A stretch of 64,000 nt of DNA from UBA10161 sp964581105 (GTDB taxonomy: Archaea > Micrarchaeota > Micrarchaeia > Anstonellales > Anstonellaceae): NCBI GenBank assembly GCA_964581105.1, contig CAZOMB010000003.1, positions 1-64,000 on the forward strand. Direction: 5' to 3'. A program made the translations under genes and the position numbers. Under the pieces are notes generated by a model. It was not told where the DNA came from, searched no databases, and worked only from the letters and a program-made list of their open reading frames with translations. Positions 56,326-64,000 of this stretch are shown here, one piece after another. Within the stretch, counting starts at the first letter, position 1. Every line of letters begins with the position of its first letter.

Positions 56326-57450
56326 CTAGCCAATTACCGTTTCAATGACCTCTTCATGAGGCGCATCTGTCCTTATTGCAGTTGCACAAAAATGAGTCCT
56401 TGTTGCCAAAAATCCTGCTTTTCTTAGGTTTTCAAGTACATCATCAATTCTTTTTATTGGCTTTTTCATTTTCTTTGCAAGCACATGAAGGTCATAATAT
56501 GCATAAGAATTGATTTTGCTCTCTGAAAGCATGGTGCTCAGCAGCTTTTCTATTTCCTTTTTCTTTTTGTAGTGCCTTTTGACATTTTCTTGCAGCATTT
56601 TTCCTATTATTTTGCTGTCCCAGAGCGGACCAGTATAAAGTGGCCCTGCAAAAAGCAGGGAATTTCCACAATATGGGCAATCCCTTGCTTTGGGAAGCCT
56701 TTTTGCCTCCCTAAAGCAGCATTTTGTGCAATAGCCCAAAAAGCTAAGAGACTTTACTGACAAAACCGCCTTTTCAGAGCCTTTTGAAATTTCAAATATT
56801 ATTTTCACATAATGCCTGTGAGATAAGGTGAAAATGGGCTTTGCAGACAAATTGAACGGCGAAAACTCCTGGATGACTTTTGCTGCCAATATCCTGACGG
56901 CATTTTCATGGCAAAACTCATTGTCAAGAGGGATTGAGCAATAATTTTTCAGGCACGCAGAATGGTGGGCCCCGCAAAGAACAGCCATGTCTGTTGCTGT
57001 CACTGACAAATAGCCTTTCTTTTTTGCTCTGAAGGAGTGGGCAGCATAATGGAGATATGGCACAGGAGAGCCAAATGGGTCTATTTCAACAAAGTCAAAC
57101 CTGTTTTCAAGCAAAAAGCGCTTTGCATCTGCTTTTATGCACTTGCATTTCACTTTATTTTTCTTTGCATTTTTCCTTGCGCACAAAACAGCTTTTTTGC
57201 TCATGTCAACCAATGTAAGTGGGCCAAGCTTGTTTTCCTTTTTGTAGCGTATTCCCCTCACTCCTGTTGCGCACATTGCATCAAGCAAAGAGGGTTTTCC
57301 CCCAATCGCCATGACACAAAGGCTGCAAATGTCCCTGCAAAGCTCCATTTCAGGGTTGTAAAACACTCCTTCTGGAATGCTCAGTAATGCCTTGCCCTCA
57401 GAGGCTGTTTTTCCCATAGTGTTGTTTTTGGATAAAGGGATAAAAAACAT
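56326..57450 (-). CDS. trm1: tRNA (guanine26-N2)-dimethyltransferase Trm1
   Basis: 374 residues (ATG 57450; an internal ATG at codon 12 is possible). SAM-binding LLDAMCATGVRGIRY, catalytic FVEIDPFGSPVPYL, SVTATDMAVLCGAH. The Cys-rich segment YCTKCCFREAKRLPKARDCPYCG binds zinc. The C-terminal part is a winged-helix-like tRNA-binding domain. It dimethylates G26 in tRNAs and lies next to the tRNA-Phe/Asn pair, transcribed the same way. Confidence 0.95.
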   Translation of the reverse strand: MFFIPLSKNNTMGKTASEGKALLSIPEGVFYNPEMELCRDICSLCVMAIGGKPSLLDAMCATGVRGIRYKKENKLGPLTLVDMSKKAVLCARKNAKKNKVKCKCIKADAKRFLLENRFDFVEIDPFGSPVPYLHYAAHSFRAKKKGYLSVTATDMAVLCGAHHSACLKNYCSIPLDNEFCHENAVRILAAKVIQEFSPFNLSAKPIFTLSHRHYVKIIFEISKGSEKAVLSVKSLSFLGYCTKCCFREAKRLPKARDCPYCGNSLLFAGPLYTGPLWDSKIIGKMLQENVKRHYKKKKEIEKLLSTMLSESKINSYAYYDLHVLAKKMKKPIKRIDDVLENLRKAGFLATRTHFCATAIRTDAPHEEVIETVIG

Positions 57451-57467
57451 GCCTGTGTGTGCTTTTC

Positions 57468-58709
57468 ATGGAAAAGGAGGTGCGCCGCTCAATAATTTCT
57501 GGAAGGGTTGATGCTCCGGCGTCAGCTGCAATGGCACACAGGGCAATAATTGCAGCATGTTTTTCGCCAGGAGCCTCATTGGTATCAGGGATTCCTGATT
57601 CAGAGGACATACAGGCAACAATAGGCGCATGTGAAGCCATTGGAGCAGATATTGTCACAGATAAAGGGGTTGCTGACATATTTGGGCCTGAAATGCTTTT
57701 GGCACCTAATGAAATTGACTGCAAAAAGAGCAATACCACTTTAAAGCTGTTTTTGCCAATTTGCTCGCTTTTTGACAGCCCTTCTAAGCTTTCTGGCTCA
57801 GGCAGGCTTTCAAGGAAAATGCTTCGGCCATTTTCAGAATACCTTAATGGGCTTGCTGTTTCTTCTTCAGACTCAAACGGCTTTTTACCAATCAAAGTAA
57901 AGGGGCCTCTTGTTGCAGACAATATTGTTTACTTTTCAGGCTTAGGCACACAGTTTCTCTCAGGGTTTCTTTTGTCAGCCCCAATGAGAATGCAGGACAC
58001 TGCAATAGTCATTGAAGGAAAAACCCGAGGCATGGGATATATTGACAAGACTATAGACATGATGGAAAAATGCGGGGTTGAATTTTTCTCAAAAAAGCAG
58101 GGAATGATTTATTTGGCAGGAAGGCAGGGCTTCCTTTCGCCAGAAGAGCTTCAAGTGCCTGCAAGCCCATATTTATCCTCATTCCTTCTTCTTGCAGGTG
58201 CAGTTGGAGGAAAAGTGATTGTTGAAAAAATGCCAAAATACAGCAGGCTTGAAAAGCTGCTCAGCAAATTCGGGGCGCATGCAAAGTTTTCTGAGGGCAA
58301 TTTCACTGCATCTGCAGGAGTTCTTGAGGGAACAGAGCTTAATGCAAATGAGCTTGACGAGCTTTTGGTTCATGCAATGGTTTTAGCAAGCCTTTCAACG
58401 AAAGAAACAAAGCTTTTGGGAATAAGCTCACTTGGGAAAAGGCAGTCAAACAGGATGAGGCTTATGGCAAGGGAGCTTTCAAGAATGGGCGCAAAAGTAA
58501 AAGAAGCCCCTGGCTCTCTTTTGGTATCTGGTGGAAACCTTCAGGGGGCAGAAATTGAGCCTGAAAACGATCCTGCTGTTGCAATGGCCTGCTCAGCTGC
58601 TGCTGTTTGTGCCAGCGGTTTTACAAAAATAAAAGGGGCAGAGATTGTCAGCCGCTCATTTCCTGGCTTCTTCAGGAATTTGGCTATGCTAGGGGCAATA
58701 GTACGATAA
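57468..58709 (+). CDS. aroA: EPSP synthase family protein (divergent AroA)
   Basis: 413 residues from ATG 57468. The inside-out six-repeat fold of the enolpyruvate transferase family is recognisable: ISGRVDAPASAAMAHRAIIAACFSPG (phosphate/shikimate loop), SGLGTQFLSGFLLSAPM, GKRQSNRMRLMARELSRMGAKV and the C-terminal half. But three sites differ from active AroA: SGNAGT is replaced by KKSNTT, the DHRIAMA motif by NDPAVAMA, and KESDR by KRQSNR. No other shikimate gene is present. It may have changed substrate or lost activity. Confidence 0.78.
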   Translation: MEKEVRRSIISGRVDAPASAAMAHRAIIAACFSPGASLVSGIPDSEDIQATIGACEAIGADIVTDKGVADIFGPEMLLAPNEIDCKKSNTTLKLFLPICSLFDSPSKLSGSGRLSRKMLRPFSEYLNGLAVSSSDSNGFLPIKVKGPLVADNIVYFSGLGTQFLSGFLLSAPMRMQDTAIVIEGKTRGMGYIDKTIDMMEKCGVEFFSKKQGMIYLAGRQGFLSPEELQVPASPYLSSFLLLAGAVGGKVIVEKMPKYSRLEKLLSKFGAHAKFSEGNFTASAGVLEGTELNANELDELLVHAMVLASLSTKETKLLGISSLGKRQSNRMRLMARELSRMGAKVKEAPGSLLVSGGNLQGAEIEPENDPAVAMACSAAAVCASGFTKIKGAEIVSRSFPGFFRNLAMLGAIVR

Positions 58710-58720
58710 AGAATAGGAAG

Positions 58721-58795
58721 CTAAAGCTCGCCAACCCTTCTCTTAACCTTTCTTTTCAGCCTTTTGCGCCTTTTTTTGAGCCATTTCCAGCGCAT
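58721..58795 (-). CDS. rpl41e: Ribosomal protein L41e
   Basis: 24 residues, MRWKWLKKRRKRLKRKVKRR plus VGEL. The composition (only K, R, W, L, V and a few more) is that of L41e, a single helix bridging the two ribosomal subunits. Start ATG 58795 follows GGGGAGA. Upstream, in the same frame, a 10-codon ORF (MGARPRKWKV, ATG 58864) has an ideal GGTGAT ribosome site and ends in TGA. Confidence 0.85.
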   Translation of the reverse strand: MRWKWLKKRRKRLKRKVKRRVGEL

Positions 58796-58831
58796 TCTCC
58801 CCTTCTTTTTGTGGGTCCAAAGCCAAAGCGT

Positions 58832-58864
58832 TCAGACTTTCCACTTTCGGGGACGAGCACCCAT
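58832..58864 (-). other. Short upstream ORF in the L41e leader
   Basis: ATG 58864 GGT GCT CGT CCC CGA AAG TGG AAA GTC TGA encodes 10 residues (MGARPRKWKV). GGTGAT sits 5 bp upstream, better placed than the site for L41e itself. The ORF is in the same frame as L41e, separated by the TGA and 12 sense codons. Confidence 0.4.
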
Positions 58865-58916
58865 GTCATATCACCTTGTTATTGCGTGTTTATTGCCCAA
58901 TACCAATAAAAAGCCA

Positions 58917-59150
58917 TCATTTGTTTCCTGCCTTCAGGTAAGCGTCAATAAGCCCATGCGCATAGTTGATGCACCCAAAAGCAGTCACAAAATCCTTTTT
59001 CTCAAGGAAGTACTTGGTATCCTCGCAGTATTTTTTTGCCAATTCTATTACTGTGGAGTTTTCAGGGGTTAGTTTCACTTTTTTTACATTGGCATAAAAC
59101 TGCTTTATGTCGCTTTGTATCCTCTCTTTTTCGCTTTTTTTTGCAATCAC
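58917..59150 (-). CDS. DUF357 family protein
   Basis: 77 residues, helical. SEKERIQSDIKQFYANVKKVKL and AKKYCEDTKYFLEKKDFVTAFGCINYAHGLIDAYLKAGN match DUF357, an archaeal helical-bundle family without known function (HEPN-like pattern with a conserved Y-A-H-G-L-I-D). Overlaps the end of the Bud32 gene region by transcription order: Bud32 ends at 59152. Confidence 0.88.
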   Translation of the reverse strand: MIAKKSEKERIQSDIKQFYANVKKVKLTPENSTVIELAKKYCEDTKYFLEKKDFVTAFGCINYAHGLIDAYLKAGNK

Positions 59151-59151
59151 T

Positions 59152-59727
59152 TTAACCCCTTTCCATGTAACGGGCCCTTTTTTCTATGCTTTGCGCCTGC
59201 TTTGCTATTGCTTTGCTCCCTCCCTTCCTTGCATATGCATTGATGAACCTTTGGCCATAAGCGCCAAGCGCCTTTTTCATTGTTACCAGGTCAGTTGCCT
59301 TGTCCTCAAAGCCAAAAGAAACATAGCCAAGCCCAAAGTCAATTACAGCCATTCCCTGGGAAGTGAGCATCAAATTTGCAGGTGTATAATCCCCATGTAT
59401 TATGTCCTGGGAATGAAGCTTAACAAGTATTGAGGCTGCCTCAGCTATCTCCTTTGCCCTTATTTTCCTTTTTTCAAGTTCCTTGTGCAGCATTTTGCCC
59501 GGCAAATATTTCATTATTATTGAAAAATCATTTACCTGATAAACAACAGGGCACAATACTTTGGACAGCTTTGCCCTGCAAAGAAGCCTTGCCTCCCTTT
59601 TGGTCCTGCCACTCCTTATCATTGTGTCAAGCGGCTTTTGCCTGTATTTTTTGCTTATCCTTTGCTTTTCAACTGCAGCAAGGCCAAGCACAGATATTTT
59701 CCTGAGCACAGCTTCAGCGCCTTTCAT
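59152..59727 (-). CDS. bud32: Bud32 (KEOPS) kinase/ATPase
   Basis: 191 residues from ATG 59727 after GGGGATAGG. Small atypical kinase of the KEOPS complex that makes t6A in tRNA. EKQRISKKYRQKPLDTMIRSGRTKREARLLCRA (N-lobe), DIIHGDYTPANLML (catalytic HGDxxxxN) and AVIDFGLGYVSFGFEDKATDLVTMKKAL (DFG plus family-specific C-lobe). The Kae1 subunit is not fused and not in the window. Its start overlaps the stop of the M50 protease gene. Confidence 0.93.
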   Translation of the reverse strand: MKGAEAVLRKISVLGLAAVEKQRISKKYRQKPLDTMIRSGRTKREARLLCRAKLSKVLCPVVYQVNDFSIIMKYLPGKMLHKELEKRKIRAKEIAEAASILVKLHSQDIIHGDYTPANLMLTSQGMAVIDFGLGYVSFGFEDKATDLVTMKKALGAYGQRFINAYARKGGSKAIAKQAQSIEKRARYMERG

Positions 59728-60344
59728 CCTATCCCCACAAAGCCAAGCCCAAGGAATGAGAATGCAAAGCTTGCAAGCCAAACTTTCCAGTCCCAGGCAA
59801 TCACCTTGCTTCCGTCAAGAGGGAAGATGGGCAAAAGGTTGAACAGTGCAAGGAACATGTTTGCCATTGCCCCCAGCCTTGCCACTTGCGTGATTATCAC
59901 ACTGCCAGGAAAAGAAATTGAAATGAACAGGAAAATAAATGACAAAACCCAGTTCATGGCTGGGCCTGCCAAAGAAATAATGCCGTTTTGCCTTCTTGTT
60001 ATCCCTCTCACTGCATATATGTAAACAGCGCCTGGGGCAAGCAGGATAGGTGCCCTCCAGCCAAATATCTGTGGCACTATTGCCAATGCAAGCCCTGCTG
60101 CAAGCCCTAATGGCCATGCCTTAAAGTGCGCCCTTGCCCCATAATTGATTGCAACATACTTGTGCGCAAGCTCATGCAGCACAAACCCGCTCCCTATTGT
60201 AATAGTAAATGATGCCATAAGAAATATGAAAAGCGACGGCTCGATATTCAGCCCTGAGTTCCAGAATGAGAGGGCAAGGGAGATTGCCAGTATTGACACT
60301 ATCATGTCAAATGCCTCATTCTTGTCTATTCGCATGCTCACCAT
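59724..60344 (-). CDS. M50 family (site-2 protease type) membrane metalloprotease
   Basis: 206 residues, about six membrane helices. Zinc motif VLHELAHKYVA (HExxH) in helix 2 and NLLPIFPLDGSKVI (the NxxPxxxLDG motif) in a later helix. This family cuts proteins inside the membrane or acts as minimal peptidase M50 in archaea. ATG 60344 follows AAGGTG; ATG 60335 with GGTGA very close is the alternative. Sits between CDC48 and Bud32. Confidence 0.9.
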   Translation of the reverse strand: MVSMRIDKNEAFDMIVSILAISLALSFWNSGLNIEPSLFIFLMASFTITIGSGFVLHELAHKYVAINYGARAHFKAWPLGLAAGLALAIVPQIFGWRAPILLAPGAVYIYAVRGITRRQNGIISLAGPAMNWVLSFIFLFISISFPGSVIITQVARLGAMANMFLALFNLLPIFPLDGSKVIAWDWKVWLASFAFSFLGLGFVGIG

Positions 60345-60359
60345 GAAAAAACACCTTGT

Positions 60360-62516
60360 TTAGCGGTACATTGAGTTTGCCTCGCCCTTGGCAAACTTCT
60401 TTATTTTCTCAACATATGCCTTTGTAATTGAAGGCTTTACGCTCCTTAATGACTCTTCAAAGTCCTGCTGCTCTACTTTGTCTGCCTTTTCACCCCTTCT
60501 TATTGTAGCCATGCCAGCTTCCCTGCAAACGTTTTCTATGTCAGCGCCAGTATAGCCTTCAGTCCTTTTTGAAAGCTCTTTTAGGTCAATTCCCTTTGCA
60601 AGCGGCATGTTCTTTGTGTGTATTTTGAATATCTCTGTCCTTGTCTTTTCGTCAGGCGGGGGAATTTCAATTACCCTGTCAAACCTTCCTCCCCTCATTA
60701 AGGCAGGGTCAAGTATGTCTGGCCTGTTTGTCGCTGCAATTACAACCACATTTTTCAGGCCAGTAAGACCATCCATCTCAGTAAGCAAAGTGTCAACAAC
60801 CCTTTCAGCAACCCTGTTTCCCTCATTCCCTATTTCCCTGTGCGGGGCAATGGAATCCAACTCATCAATAAATACAACGCATGGGGTTGCCATCCTTGCC
60901 TTTCTGAACATTTCGCGCACTGCCTTTTCAGATTCTCCAACCCATTTTGAAAGAACTTCTGGCCCTTTTATTGAGATAAAGTTTGCCTCTGTTTCAGTTG
61001 CAACAGCTTTTGCAAACAATGTCTTTCCTGTGCCAGGAAGACCGACAAGCAAAATTCCTTTTACTGGCCTTATTCCCATTTTTGAGAATACTTCAGGCTT
61101 TTTCAAGGGAAGCTCAACAGCCTCTTTTAGCTCCTGCTTTACCTTTCCTAGGCCTCCGATGTCCTCCCATTTGACATTTGGCCTTTCAACAAACACTTCA
61201 CGAAGCGCAGAGGGCCGAATTTCCCTTAATGCATTCATGAAATCTTCTTTTGTGACCTGCAGGCCGTCAAGTATTTCAGGCGGTATAAACTCCTGCTCAA
61301 GGTCTATTTTTGGCAATATTCTCCTCAAGACTTTCATTGCAGCCTCTTTTGTGAGTGAGGAAATATCTGCGCCAGTATAGCCATGCGTTATTGAGGCAAT
61401 CCTGTCCAAATCAATGTCTTTTGAAAGCGGCATGCTCCTTGTGTGAATCTGCAGTATTTCCTTTCTTCCCTTCCTGTCAGGCACTCCAAGCTCAACTTCC
61501 CTGTCAAACCTTCCTGGCCTTCTCAAAGCAGGGTCTATTGAGTTTTCCCTGTTGGTTGCCCCTATAACTATGACCTTTCCCCTTGTCTTCAGGCCATCAA
61601 GAAGAGTGAGAAGCTGGGACACCATTCTCCTTTCAACCTCTCCGGTCACTTCCTCCCTTTTTGGGGCAATTGCGTCAATCTCATCCATAAATATTATTGA
61701 AGGCGCATTTTCCTCTGCATCCTTGAAAAGCTGCCTAAGCTTTTCTTCTGACTCCCCAACAAATTTTGAAACAAGCTCTGGGCCTCCTATATGAACAAAA
61801 TTGGCGTCACTTTCAGAGGCAACTGCCTTTGCAAGCAAAGTCTTTCCAGTTCCAGGTGGGCCGTAAATAAGCACTCCTTTTGGGGCCTCTATCCCCAGCC
61901 TTTCAAAAAGCTCTGGGTGGCGCAAAGGAAGCTCAACCATTTCCCTTATCTTCTGTACTTCGTCTTTAAGCCCCCCAATATCCTCATATGAGATTGCCTG
62001 CACTTGCACAGTCTCCTTTTCAGGGGCCTCTTTGAGAACAAGGTCTGTGTTCTCATTTATCATGACTATTCCTGCAGGCTGCACAAGTGCTGCAACAAGG
62101 GGAAATGAAGTGCCAAATACCCCAATGTATATTGTGTCTCCCCTGTTCAGTGCCCTGCCAATCATCTTCTTTTTCACAAACTGGTCAAACCCTGGTGAAT
62201 ATTTCATTGGCTGTGTAGGGGCAAGCACTACCTTTTTTGCCTCTTTTAAGGCGGCCTTTTTTACAATGATTTTGTCCCCAAGCGCAACCCCGGTATTTTG
62301 GCGCAAATAGCCATCCATCCTTATGATGCTCAGGCCCTCATCCTGGGGGTGTGCCTGCCAAACAAGGGCTGCTGTGCTTCTTTTTCCCTTTAGCTCAACT
62401 ATGTCTCCTGTTGACACATCAAGCTGCTTTCTTGCTTTTGAGTCTATTCTTACCAAGCCCCTGCCAACGTCATTTTGCAGGGCCTCTGCCACTTTTAGGT
62501 CTATTGATTTTGCCAT
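60360..62516 (-). CDS. cdc48: CDC48/VCP-type AAA+ ATPase
   Basis: 718 residues. N-domain (double-psi barrel, about 1-180), then two AAA+ rings. D1: Walker A YGPPGTGKT and Walker B IIFMDEIDAIAPKR. D2: Walker A VGLPGTGKT (Leu in place of the usual Pro) and Walker B VVFIDELDSIAPHR. Arginine fingers RRPGRFDRE and RGGRFDRV. It unfolds proteins for the archaeal proteasome and pulls proteins from complexes. The tail lacks the HbYX motif (ends EANSMYR). Confidence 0.96.
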   Translation of the reverse strand: MAKSIDLKVAEALQNDVGRGLVRIDSKARKQLDVSTGDIVELKGKRSTAALVWQAHPQDEGLSIIRMDGYLRQNTGVALGDKIIVKKAALKEAKKVVLAPTQPMKYSPGFDQFVKKKMIGRALNRGDTIYIGVFGTSFPLVAALVQPAGIVMINENTDLVLKEAPEKETVQVQAISYEDIGGLKDEVQKIREMVELPLRHPELFERLGIEAPKGVLIYGPPGTGKTLLAKAVASESDANFVHIGGPELVSKFVGESEEKLRQLFKDAEENAPSIIFMDEIDAIAPKREEVTGEVERRMVSQLLTLLDGLKTRGKVIVIGATNRENSIDPALRRPGRFDREVELGVPDRKGRKEILQIHTRSMPLSKDIDLDRIASITHGYTGADISSLTKEAAMKVLRRILPKIDLEQEFIPPEILDGLQVTKEDFMNALREIRPSALREVFVERPNVKWEDIGGLGKVKQELKEAVELPLKKPEVFSKMGIRPVKGILLVGLPGTGKTLFAKAVATETEANFISIKGPEVLSKWVGESEKAVREMFRKARMATPCVVFIDELDSIAPHREIGNEGNRVAERVVDTLLTEMDGLTGLKNVVVIAATNRPDILDPALMRGGRFDRVIEIPPPDEKTRTEIFKIHTKNMPLAKGIDLKELSKRTEGYTGADIENVCREAGMATIRRGEKADKVEQQDFEESLRSVKPSITKAYVEKIKKFAKGEANSMYR

Positions 62517-62661
62517 AGGATTACCTTGTGCTCCCTTTCCTAAAAATGCCTCAAAAGCTTATAAATGAGCTTGGTTGTGCCCTGATTAACCCCTTATATG
62601 TGTAAGAAGGTGGCAAAAGGTATAAAAACAGTTGCAATAACATAAATTCAAAGGTGGGTAA

Positions 62662-63138
62662 ATGCAAAATTCATTGGTAACAGAATCACAGCTTCAGAAG
62701 CTTGAAGAGGGTGGCGACATTAAGTCCCTTTTAGAGCTTATTAACAAAAGTGGGATGTTGAAAAAGGTCAATAGCTATCTTCCTGGCGCTGTCTTTTCCG
62801 CAATAAATGAAAAGGGTATTTCCCAGCTCGAGGCTTTTGTTTCGTTTGCTACTCGCAGGAAGCGCATAAGCAGGGACTGTTTTGCAAACATAATTTTCAA
62901 TCTAAATGGGTTAAGGAAAAATCCTGTAAAGAGCATGGCCAGTGTTAATTCCCTTGCATCAGGCTATTATAGTGAGCTCAGAGAATCAACAGTCAATATA
63001 GTAGAAGAGCAGATCACTGCAATAAAACTTAAAAAATATGGAAAAACGCAAGGGGAAAAAGAAATTCCAAGTGCTTTGAGGAGCACTAGCCTTAAGGGGA
63101 GCTCATCAAAAACAGTGAAAAGATTCAACCTAATCTAA
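62662..63138 (+). CDS. Orphan helical protein
   Basis: 158 residues from ATG 62662, preceded by AAGGTGGG. Helical, with a basic C-terminal tail rich in Ser/Lys (STSLKGSSSKTVKRFNLI). The start QKLEEGGDIKSLLELINKSGMLKKVNSYLPG has a regular helical pattern. No family recognised. The stop codon lies inside a 21-bp repeat (63133-63153) that also ends the next orphan gene. Confidence 0.55.
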   Translation: MQNSLVTESQLQKLEEGGDIKSLLELINKSGMLKKVNSYLPGAVFSAINEKGISQLEAFVSFATRRKRISRDCFANIIFNLNGLRKNPVKSMASVNSLASGYYSELRESTVNIVEEQITAIKLKKYGKTQGEKEIPSALRSTSLKGSSSKTVKRFNLI

Positions 63139-63153
63139 AATTCCTCAAGCTTT
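63133..63153. repeat. 21-bp direct repeat, copy 1
   Basis: ATCTAAAATTCCTCAAGCTT plus T, identical to 63748-63768. This copy contains the stop codon of the gene at 62662-63138. Confidence 0.75.
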
Positions 63154-63237
63154 GGACTAAGATTTTCTATCTACACATTATGCTCTAAATAACCACATCC
63201 TTTATATGTGTTTTGTTTCATATCAGAATAGATATTT

Positions 63238-63753
63238 ATGGAGAAAACACATGATAGCCCACAGGGTCAAGAGTACAAGGCTGAAATAGGTCAAATACTG
63301 GACGAGTTAAGGAAAATGTGGAGGGGGGATGAAGAAGTAAAACTGTCATTGCGAAAAAAGCTAATAGAAGCTGTTGATAAAGCAAAAGAGCAAAGGAATG
63401 AAGATGAACTTAAACAGCTTAAGGGCCTTCCGCCAGCAATTAATAACGACTGCCTTGAAAATATAATTGAAATTCTTGGCCAAACCAAAGAGGGCTTTAG
63501 TAATGCATCGACTAAAAATTCGAAAAGATTATTTGGGCGCAAAGGCTTGTTGGAGCTTTTGGAAAAAAAACGAGATACAGCTATTAGGTTAATCAGAAAC
63601 AATGAGTCTTTTGATGAAAAATTTATTGGATCAGAAACACTGAAGAAAAAAGGCACCACTCCCTGGAGCATGTGGACAAGGAAAAAGAAAGATCCAGCAA
63701 CAGAACCAATTGATATCACTCCAGCAAAAACTCCAAGGGCAAGAATCATCTAA
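63238..63753 (+). CDS. Orphan charged protein
   Basis: 171 residues from ATG 63238; a TATA-like TTTATATG lies about 40 bp upstream. Acidic and basic residues alternate in helices (EYKAEIGQILDELRKMWRGDEEVKLSLRKKLIEAVDKAKEQ) with a basic Pro/Thr-rich C-terminus (TRKKKDPATEPIDITPAKTPRARII). No signal or membrane helix. No family recognised. Converges with the endonuclease Q gene, overlapping its stop by 4 bp, and its stop is inside the second copy of the 21-bp repeat. Confidence 0.55.
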   Translation: MEKTHDSPQGQEYKAEIGQILDELRKMWRGDEEVKLSLRKKLIEAVDKAKEQRNEDELKQLKGLPPAINNDCLENIIEILGQTKEGFSNASTKNSKRLFGRKGLLELLEKKRDTAIRLIRNNESFDEKFIGSETLKKKGTTPWSMWTRKKKDPATEPIDITPAKTPRARII

Positions 63754-63768
63754 AATTCCTCAAGCTTT
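63748..63768. repeat. 21-bp direct repeat, copy 2 (3' end of endonuclease Q gene)
   Basis: Same 21 bp as 63133-63153, spaced 615 bp. Read on the minus strand it encodes the last residues (KLEEF and stop) of endonuclease Q; read on the plus strand it supplies the stop codon of the orphan gene at 63238-63753. Confidence 0.75.
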
Positions 63769-64000
63769 TTCTGTCCCATCCCTATTTTTCTCTCATTTTT
63801 GCCAAAGATTATTATTTTCCCAAACTCTCCGTCAAAGCCAGCAACTTTTTTCACCCTTCCCTGCTCAACCCTTGCTATTGCCTCTGCTATTCTGCTGCCT
63901 GCTGCCTTTTCCAATTCTTTTGGCTTTGCATGGAGAACTGCAAACTCATTGCCAAAATGCTTTATCAGGGGAAAGTAAGCTTCAGTCACAGTTTTTGTTG
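63750..64000 (-). CDS. Endonuclease Q-type PHP protein, C-terminal part (partial)
   Basis: Runs off the right edge; 83 codons plus stop are visible. The sequence EAYFPLIKHFGNEFAVLHAKPKELEKAAGSRIAEAIARVEQGRVKKVAGFDGEFGKIIIF matches the C-terminus of the archaeal PHP-domain endonuclease Q family, which cuts 5' to deaminated bases such as uracil and hypoxanthine. The PHP catalytic domain lies outside the window, so the call rests on this C-terminal segment only. Confidence 0.7.
   Translation of the reverse strand, partial: TKTVTEAYFPLIKHFGNEFAVLHAKPKELEKAAGSRIAEAIARVEQGRVKKVAGFDGEFGKIIIFGKNERKIGMGQKKLEEF

Noticed and set aside
58755..58869. 37-codon frame starting at ATG 58869 upstream of and overlapping L41e
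   Set aside because: Its start touches the GGTGAT site with no spacing, and most of it overlaps L41e in another frame. The 10-codon frame at 58864 fits the ribosome site better.

Overview
The window is archaeal chromosome. It carries a histone, the clamp-loader small subunit (RFC-S), archaeal DnaG, a Hef-type helicase, Hjc, Pelota, ABCE1, a two-ring CDC48, Bud32, Trm1, an LSm protein, L41e, an archaeal-type RNase P RNA, the inositol-phosphate/archaetidylinositol pair, and tRNA genes with bulge-helix-bulge introns. Many starts follow a GGTG-type ribosome site, and GTG/TTG starts are frequent. Small proteins, many orphan genes and intron-rich tRNAs suggest a DPANN-type archaeon (Micrarchaeota/Diapherotrites-like). 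That placement is inference; no rRNA is present to test it.

Layout. 1-4.7 kb: end of a membrane protein, a probably acquired AAA ATPase, a surface protein, then inositol-lipid genes. 4.7-10.6 kb: a cell-surface locus with two secreted proteins, two class III (pilin-like) proteins and a subtilase. The subtilase and one secreted protein share a nearly identical C-terminal module. 10.6-14.9 kb: orphan membrane-protein cassettes under two copies of one promoter/leader repeat, next to a membrane-anchored winged-helix regulator. 15-21.6 kb: histone, Hef helicase, cation P-type ATPase, CoA and pentose genes. 21.7-24.8 kb: an RNA cluster of RNase P RNA, elongator tRNA-Met with three introns, tRNA-Ala with two introns, and LSm. 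24.8-36 kb: ThyX-like protein, VIT1 family, KBL, tRNA-Val, DnaG, CBS protein, Hjc, a C/D box sRNA, an MFS transporter and tRNA-His. 36-40 kb: an operon of DUF134, DUF5320, two NifX-like proteins, a methyltransferase and two ferredoxin-containing P-loop ATPases. 41-53 kb: ABCE1, Pelota, RFC-S, IleRS and enolase among orphan coiled-coil genes. 52.6-55.8 kb: a giant coiled-coil membrane protein. 55.8-64 kb: tRNA-Asn, tRNA-Phe, Trm1, an EPSP-synthase-like protein, L41e, DUF357, Bud32, an M50 protease, CDC48, two orphans and the end of endonuclease Q.

The most notable signal is in the tRNA genes. Five of six contain introns, nine in total. They lie in the D-loop, at the usual 37/38 site and in the T-loop (59/60). 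Five of the nine, in three tRNA genes and at all three positions, share one recognisable core sequence, as if one intron family has spread between tRNAs and between positions. A second theme is orphan genes acquired as cassettes: duplicated leaders at 12.2/13.9 kb and a 21-bp repeat at the 3' end of the endonuclease Q gene.
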